The translations under genes were made by a program, and so were the position numbers. Below are positions 58,691-64,000 of a stretch of 64,000 nt of DNA, in pieces. Under the pieces are notes generated by a model that was given only the letters and a program-made list of their open reading frames with translations, was not told the origin of the DNA and searched no databases. Source of the stretch: JAVBPR01 sp031549485 (GTDB lineage Bacteria > Bacillota > Clostridia > Oscillospirales > Feifaniaceae); assembly GCA_031549485.1 (NCBI GenBank), contig JAVBPR010000008.1:62001-126000 (forward strand), given 5' to 3'. Within the stretch, counting starts at the first letter, position 1, and each line of letters begins with the position of its first letter.

Positions 58691-61600
58691 TTATATTTTT
58701 ATCGTGCCGTCGAAAACTTTTACGGCGTTTCCGGTCATGTAAACTGTTTCGTCTGTGTAGCGGACTGTCAGCTCGCCGCCTTTGAGTTTCACCGTTATAT
58801 CCTCGTTTTTATTGCAAAAACCTTGCAGGCAAGCCGCCACCGCCGCAGCGCAGGCGCCTGTTCCGCACGCTCTTGTCTCGCCGCTTCCGCGCTCGAAAAC
58901 CCGCATTTTAAGCGTATTTTTCGATATCACTTTTACAAATTCGGTGTTAATGCGCTCCGGGAAAATCGGCGCGTTTTCAAAGGTCGGGCCGATTTTTTCG
59001 ATGTCGAGAATTTCAAGGTCATCGCAGAACACCACACAATGAGGATTCCCCATAGAGAGGCAGGTTATGTCATAATAAGCGTTTCCGATTTTAACCGATT
59101 TGCCTATAATGTTCTCGCCGGCAAGTTTGACCGGTATTTCGGACGGGGTGAACACAGGCGCACCCATATCGACCGTGACTTTATATATTTCGCCGTCGAA
59201 GCGCGAAGCCTTAAGCGTTTTTATTCCGCTCGCCGTTTCGACCTCGATATCAAGCCTGTTTGTCATTTTGTTGTCGTAAAGGTATTTCGCGACGCAGCGG
59301 ATGGCGTTGCCATACATTTTCCCCTCGCTGCCGTCAAGATTGAACATCCGAATTTTGCAAGCCGCAACTTTCGAGGGATAGATAAACACCGCACCCTCGC
59401 CGCCGATGCCGGTATAGCGGTCGGCAAGCCTTACTGTCAGCCCTTCGGGATTGTCAATCTGCTGATCAAAGCAGTTGAACAGGATATAGTCGTTGCCGCT
59501 TCCGCTCATCTTTGTAAAGCTCAGGCTCTGGCGGTCTGCGCGCATTTTATTTATATCGACAAGCTCGGTTGAAATCTGCGAATACTTACTTGCAAGGCAG
59601 TCACAAAGCGCGTGCGCCGTATCAATCGACGTCAGGCAGGGAATCGACCTTTCAACCGCTTTTCGGCGCAGGATAACGCTGTCCCTGGTCGGGAATCTGC
59701 CTTTTGACGAGGTGGAAATAATATAACCGATTTTTCCGCTTTCAAAAAGTTTCAGCGCGTTATCGTCGCTCTCGTGAATCTTCTCAATCAGCTCGGATTT
59801 TATGCCTGATTTTGTGAGAACTTCCGCCGTCCCCCTTGTGGCGTAAATCGTAAAGCCGAGCTTTTCGAATTTTTTGGCGACATCCGAGATCTCTGTTTTG
59901 TCAGAATCGCGAACCGAAATAAACACGCCGCCGGTCTTCGAGAGCTTGTATCCCGCCGCGACAAGGCCTTTGTAAAGCGCTTCTTCAACCGTTCCCGCGA
60001 TACCGAGAACCTCTCCGGTCGAGTTCATCTCCGGGCCCAAATGCGTGTCGACATTTATCAGTTTTTCAAAGCTGAAAACCGGGACTTTGACGGCTACATA
60101 CGGGCTTTTTCTGTAAAGCCCGGTGCCGAATCCCATATGGTCAATCTTTTCGCCGAGCATGGCGCGGGTCGCGAGATCGACCATCGGAATTCCCGTTACC
60201 TTGCTGATATACGGCACCGTTCTTGAGGAGCGGAGGTTGACCTCGATGACATAAAGCTCATTTTCATAAATAAGATATTGAATGTTTACAAGGCCGCAGG
60301 TATTAAGCGCAAGCGCGAGTTGCCTTGTGGCGCGGACTATGATTCCCGCCATCTCGTCGTCGACATGAATCGCAGGATAAATCGCAATCGAGTCACCGCT
60401 GTGGATTCCCGCGCGCTCGATATGCTCCATAATTCCCGGTATCAAAATTTCCTCGCCGTCACAGATAGCGTCGACTTCGATTTCCATTCCCGAGAGGTAT
60501 TTGTCTATCAAAACAGGATTTGTTATCCCTTGCGCAAGGATTATTTTCATATATTCCGAAACGTCGGATTCGTTAAAAGCGATAATCATATTCTGTCCGC
60601 CAAGGACGTATGACGGGCGCATAAGCACCGGGAAGCCGATTTTTTCGGCCGCTTCGAGCGCCTCTTTTTCGGTCATAATGGTAAGCCCTTGCGGCCGCTT
60701 GATTTTAAGACTTTCAAGCAGCGCGTCGAACTTCTCGCGATCCTCCGCCTCGTCGATTTTTTCGGCGGCAGTGCCGAGAATTTTTATTCCTTTGCTGTTT
60801 AGGAAGTTTGTGAGTTTTATCGCAGTCTGTCCGCCGAAAGCGACAACCGCGCCTATAGGATTCTCGGTTTTTATAACGCCCCAGACATCCTCTTCGGTGA
60901 GCGCCTCGAAATAAAGGCGGTCGGCGGTGTCAAAATCGGTTGAAACCGTTTCGGGATTATTGTTTATTATCGCCACTTCATAGCCGAGCCGCTTGAGCGA
61001 TTTTACGCAGTGAACCGAGGCGTAGTCAAACTCGATTCCCTGTCCGATTCTGATTGGGCCGGAGCCGAGGACAAGCACCGTCTCCTTGCCGCTTTTATAT
61101 TTTTCGGCTTTGTTTTCGCCGTTGTAGTCCGCGTAAAAATACGGCACGCTGTCGTAACCCGAAGCGAGGGTTTCGACCGTTTTATATTTCGGCAAAAGCG
61201 GATTTGAAATCTTTCCGCCCGAGAGCCGCTCGATAACTTTATCGGGGAATCCCTGATTTTTCGCCTTAATATAAAGCTCGTCGGTAAGCCCTTTTTCAAG
61301 CTCTCTCTCGGTGTCGAGAATATTTTTTATTCTATCTAAAAACCATCTTGTTATCTTTGTTTTTGCAAAAAGCTCCTCGATTCCCATGCCGCGGCGCATC
61401 GCCTCATAAAGCACAAAAATGCGGCGGTCTGTACAAACGCTCAGCTCCTGCGCAATCTCCTGCTCCGGCATTTCGCGATACAGAGCCGAGCTCATGCAGT
61501 CCATTCCGATTTCAGCGCCGCGAACCGCTTTCATAAGCGCCTGCTCGAAGGTCGGCGCGATGGTCATGACCTCGCCGGTCGCTTTCATCTGGGTTCCGAG

Positions 61601-62686
61601 CTCTCTTTTTGCATATACGAATTTATCAAAAGGCCATTTCGGGAATTTGCAGACAAGATAATCGCAAACAGGTTCTTTGCAATTCGGGATTTCGTCAAGC
61701 GTGTAGCCGACCGCAAGCCTTGCCGCAACCTTGGCAATAGGAAATCCGGTCGCTTTTGAGGCAAGCGCGGACGAGCGCGAAACGCGGGGATTAACCTCGA
61801 TTACCGCATACTCCGAGGTGTCGGGATGCAGAGCAAACTGGCAGTTGCAGCCGCCGATTATACCAAGCTCTTCGACAATATCGAGCGAAGCCTTTTTGAG
61901 CATTGCGAGATCTTTGTCGGACAGCGAAACCGCAGGCGCGACAACTATGCTGTCGCCTGTATGTACCCCGACCGGATCGAGATTTTCCATGCTGCAGACG
62001 ATAAGGCTTCCGCCTTTGCTGTCTCTGATGACCTCGAACTCTATTTCTTTCCAGCCGGCAATATTCTTCTCGATGAGTATCTGCGAAATCGGAGAAAGGC
62101 GGATTCCGTTTTCGCTGATTTCGCGAAGCTGAGCTTCATTTTCCGCGCGGCCGCCGCCCGAACCGCCGAGGGTGAAAGCGGGGCGGATAATAACAGGATA
62201 GCCTATTTCGTTTGCCACGCGCACTGCGCCTTCAACATCATTTACAATCTCGGAGGGAATGCAAGGCTGGTTTATTTTCTGCATCGTCTCTTTGAATATT
62301 TTGCGGTCCTCCGCTTTGTTTATCGTTTCAAGCGAAGCGCCGAGCAGAGTTACGCCATGCTCCGCGAGGAAGCCCTCTTCTTCGAGCTGCATCGAAAGGG
62401 TGAGCCCGTTTTGGCCGCCGAGCGTCGATAACAGCGCGTCCGGTTTTTCTTTTAGAATAATTCTTTTAATAGTCGGCAAGGTGAGCGGCTCGATATAAAT
62501 AGCGTCCGCCATAGCGTTGTCGGTCATTATTGTCGCGGGGTTAGAGTTGATAAGAACGACCTCGAGCCCCTCTTCTTTTAAGACGCGGCATCCTTGTGTT
62601 CCAGCATAGTCAAATTCAGCCGCCTGGCCGATAACTATCGGTCCGGAACCTATTATCAAAACTTTTCTCAGTTTTTTGTCGAGCAC
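58691..62686 (-). CDS. carB: Carbamoyl-phosphate synthase large chain fused to a DapF-like domain
   Basis: 1331 residues. The first ~1050 are a full CarB: two ATP-grasp halves starting KVLIIGSGPIVIGQAAEFDY and VLVLGSGPIRIGQGIEFDYA, substrate loops such as EVNPRVSRSSALASKATGFP and EVNLRSSRTVPYISKVTGIP, and the MGS regulatory domain ending at IDTAHALCDCLASKYSQIST. It makes carbamoyl phosphate for pyrimidines and arginine. The last ~275 residues are a diaminopimelate epimerase fold (FTKMSGSGNDYILFN, FNLDGSEGKMYGNAIRC, GETRACGTGACAAA). The first catalytic Cys is Tyr (codon 59312-59314); the second Cys is kept. No stop or ribosome binding site divides the two parts. A GTG at 62686, after AAAGGTGAG, is chosen as start over GTG 62698. 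carA is not in the window. Confidence 0.9.
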   Translation of the reverse strand: MLDKKLRKVLIIGSGPIVIGQAAEFDYAGTQGCRVLKEEGLEVVLINSNPATIMTDNAMADAIYIEPLTLPTIKRIILKEKPDALLSTLGGQNGLTLSMQLEEEGFLAEHGVTLLGASLETINKAEDRKIFKETMQKINQPCIPSEIVNDVEGAVRVANEIGYPVIIRPAFTLGGSGGGRAENEAQLREISENGIRLSPISQILIEKNIAGWKEIEFEVIRDSKGGSLIVCSMENLDPVGVHTGDSIVVAPAVSLSDKDLAMLKKASLDIVEELGIIGGCNCQFALHPDTSEYAVIEVNPRVSRSSALASKATGFPIAKVAARLAVGYTLDEIPNCKEPVCDYLVCKFPKWPFDKFVYAKRELGTQMKATGEVMTIAPTFEQALMKAVRGAEIGMDCMSSALYREMPEQEIAQELSVCTDRRIFVLYEAMRRGMGIEELFAKTKITRWFLDRIKNILDTERELEKGLTDELYIKAKNQGFPDKVIERLSGGKISNPLLPKYKTVETLASGYDSVPYFYADYNGENKAEKYKSGKETVLVLGSGPIRIGQGIEFDYASVHCVKSLKRLGYEVAIINNNPETVSTDFDTADRLYFEALTEEDVWGVIKTENPIGAVVAFGGQTAIKLTNFLNSKGIKILGTAAEKIDEAEDREKFDALLESLKIKRPQGLTIMTEKEALEAAEKIGFPVLMRPSYVLGGQNMIIAFNESDVSEYMKIILAQGITNPVLIDKYLSGMEIEVDAICDGEEILIPGIMEHIERAGIHSGDSIAIYPAIHVDDEMAGIIVRATRQLALALNTCGLVNIQYLIYENELYVIEVNLRSSRTVPYISKVTGIPMVDLATRAMLGEKIDHMGFGTGLYRKSPYVAVKVPVFSFEKLINVDTHLGPEMNSTGEVLGIAGTVEEALYKGLVAAGYKLSKTGGVFISVRDSDKTEISDVAKKFEKLGFTIYATRGTAEVLTKSGIKSELIEKIHESDDNALKLFESGKIGYIISTSSKGRFPTRDSVILRRKAVERSIPCLTSIDTAHALCDCLASKYSQISTELVDINKMRADRQSLSFTKMSGSGNDYILFNCFDQQIDNPEGLTVRLADRYTGIGGEGAVFIYPSKVAACKIRMFNLDGSEGKMYGNAIRCVAKYLYDNKMTNRLDIEVETASGIKTLKASRFDGEIYKVTVDMGAPVFTPSEIPVKLAGENIIGKSVKIGNAYYDITCLSMGNPHCVVFCDDLEILDIEKIGPTFENAPIFPERINTEFVKVISKNTLKMRVFERGSGETRACGTGACAAAVAACLQGFCNKNEDITVKLKGGELTVRYTDETVYMTGNAVKVFDGTIKI

Positions 62687-62743
62687 TATAAATCTCACCT
62701 TTCTGTTATAAAGAATTATCTAAAATTTTATTTAGCTTATTAA

Positions 62744-62772
62744 AAAGCGTCTGCCATAAATAGCAAACGCCC
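62744..62772 (-). terminator. Terminator after purF
   Basis: On the minus strand GCGTTTGC pairs with GCAGACGC (one wobble), followed by TTTTTAATAAG. It is 6 bases downstream of the purF stop, so carB may need its own promoter or read-through. Confidence 0.75.
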
Positions 62773-62777
62773 GGAAG

Positions 62778-64000
62778 TCAAGTTTGGGATGGAACGGGAA
62801 CAGGATACTTGCCGGAAAAGCAAGCCCTGCAAAAATCAAGTTTGGAATTTGGAGCAATTTCGGTAACGCGGTCAAGCGGCATAAACTGGAGGCTGTCCGC
62901 GCCGATTTGTTTCATAATCTCCTCGGGCGAATGGGTGACCGAAATAAGCTGATTTCTATCGGTGATATCGGTTCCGAAATAACATGCCCACAAAAATTGC
63001 GGACTGGAAATACGGACGTGAACTTCTTTTGCCCCCGCCGATTTGAGAAGCGAGACGATCTGCCGGATTGTCGAGCCGCGTACAATTGAATCGTCGACCA
63101 TAATAACTCTTTTCCCCTCGATATTGCGGCGAAGGGCAGAGAGCTTCATCTTTATGCTTTTTTCGCGGGTGCCTTGAGCCGGCTGGATAAACGTGCGGCC
63201 GATATAGCGATTTTTAATAAGTCCTTCGCCGTAAGGAATTCCCGCAGCCTGCGAATATCCGATTGCCGAAACAATCCCGGAATCGGGAACCCCGATAACG
63301 ATATCGCCGATGGCGTTGCTCTCCTGCGCTAATATTTTCCCGGCGTTAAGGCGGGATTCGTAAACGCTCTGGCCGTCAATAACACTATCCGGCCGCGCAA
63401 AATATATATGCTCAAAAATGCAGGCCGCCGAGCAGGTCGAAAGCCCGCTGTCGGTCTGTTTTAAAACGCCCTCCGAAATGCTGACAATCTCGCCCGGTGC
63501 GACATCACGGACATATTCGGCGCCGATTGCGTCAAACGCACAGGTCTCGGAGGCAAAGCAATAGCTGTCTTCAACCTTACCTATTGAAAGCGGGCGAACG
63601 CCGAGCGGATCGCGAACCGCGATGATTTTTTCAGGCACCATGATAAGAAGGCAGTATGAACCGCGCAGTTTAGACATAACTATTTTTATCGAATCCTCGA
63701 GGCTATCGTTTTTAATGCGCTCCCTTGCGAGCATATATGCGATAACTTCGGTGTCGCTGTTGGTCTGGAAAATTGCGCCCTGCGCCTCGAGCTCGCTGCG
63801 AAGCTCGTCCGCATTAAAAATATTTCCGTTTTGGCAGATTGAAAAGCTGCCCATAAGATATTTTGTGGTCAGCGGCTGGGCATTCTCGCGGTTGCAGAGC
63901 GCCGGCGCGGAGTATCTTACATGCCCGATTGCGGCAAAGCCCTGCAAGTTCGAAAGCGTCGAGTCGTCAAAAACTTCGCTGACAAGCCCCATGTCTTTTA
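62778..64000 (-). CDS. purF: Amidophosphoribosyltransferase (5' truncated)
   Basis: The frame is open to the window edge; at least 407 residues are visible and the N-terminal catalytic Cys lies outside. Seen are the glutaminase part (GHVRYSAPALCNRENAQPL, NGNIFNADELR, NSDTEVIAYML, RDPLGVRPLSIG) and the phosphoribosyltransferase part (GVPDSGIVSAIGYSQAAGIP, YIGRTFIQPAQGTREKSI) with the PRPP loop RVIMVDDSIVRGSTI. The C-terminal Cys pairs of the Fe-S type are visible (CRACFSGKYP). It commits PRPP to purine synthesis. It is upstream of the carB fusion in the same direction. Confidence 0.95.
   Translation of the reverse strand, partial: KDMGLVSEVFDDSTLSNLQGFAAIGHVRYSAPALCNRENAQPLTTKYLMGSFSICQNGNIFNADELRSELEAQGAIFQTNSDTEVIAYMLARERIKNDSLEDSIKIVMSKLRGSYCLLIMVPEKIIAVRDPLGVRPLSIGKVEDSYCFASETCAFDAIGAEYVRDVAPGEIVSISEGVLKQTDSGLSTCSAACIFEHIYFARPDSVIDGQSVYESRLNAGKILAQESNAIGDIVIGVPDSGIVSAIGYSQAAGIPYGEGLIKNRYIGRTFIQPAQGTREKSIKMKLSALRRNIEGKRVIMVDDSIVRGSTIRQIVSLLKSAGAKEVHVRISSPQFLWACYFGTDITDRNQLISVTHSPEEIMKQIGADSLQFMPLDRVTEIAPNSKLDFCRACFSGKYPVPVPSQT

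Noticed and set aside
58691..59550. Separate dapF gene downstream of carB
   Set aside because: No stop separates it from carB, and the ATG near the junction has no ribosome binding site.
61826..62431. 201-residue plus-strand frame
   Set aside because: Lies entirely within carB on the opposite strand; no start signal or recognisable domain.

Overview
The window reads as chromosome of an anaerobic, spore-forming member of the Clostridia. Evidence is the presence of gpr, spoIIP and a SpoIIIE/FtsK translocase, Gram-positive-type lipoboxes and strong AGGAGG-type ribosome binding sites, frequent TTG/GTG starts, SLH-domain surface proteins, a T-box leader, and the local order rpsT / gpr / hemW / lepA / spoIIP. 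Genus cannot be named from the sequence alone.

Region 1 (1-9.9 kb) is one tightly spaced plus-strand operon. It encodes a polar amino acid ABC transporter (permease, binding lipoprotein, ATPase) interleaved with all the parts of a Ser/Thr partner-switching module: STAS protein, Cache-HAMP-PP2C phosphatase and RsbW-like kinase. The ABC ATPase and a MATE exporter each carry an extra C-terminal RsbW-like domain, and a 179-residue protein looks like a further degenerate one. A GltD-like oxidoreductase and a GNAT protein complete it. No sigma factor gene is present. My inference is a partner-switching circuit that acts on transporters rather than on a sigma factor; this is the best candidate for an undescribed system here.

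Region 2 (10-25 kb) holds a small DUF11 protein, a CHASE2 adenylate cyclase, a two-component pair, an NHL/SLH protein and a large FecR-type adhesin (both minus strand), a GAF/HD-GYP plus metallo-beta-lactamase pair, purC, and a second binding protein with the same permuted lobe order as the one in region 1. Region 3 (25-33 kb) holds two further SLH surface proteins (one with GLUG and putative Ig repeats), a broken Tat-signal gene, and a repeat array descending from the 3' end of a tRNA-Leu(UAG) gene.

Region 4 (33.6-49.5 kb) is mostly core: a hybrid sensor kinase, YgiQ radical SAM protein, FtsK/SpoIIIE, UppP, an XRE regulator, rpsT, an ECF S component, gpr, hemW, lepA and spoIIP. Region 5 (49.5-55.7 kb) is an accessory island bounded by near-identical 0.3-kb inverted repeats. 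In it a ~220-bp repeat family carrying an outward promoter (TTGAGC-17 bp-TAGAAT) sits directly upstream of small AT-rich genes (P-loop kinase, two VOC proteins; a related leader precedes a methyltransferase), several of which end in the same terminator hairpin. A TrpB2 gene with a T-box leader and a small membrane protein lie between. Region 6 (55.7-64 kb) has a D-2-hydroxyacid dehydrogenase, a DegV protein, nadE, a carB gene fused in frame to a dapF-like domain whose first catalytic cysteine is tyrosine, and the 3' part of purF running off the window.
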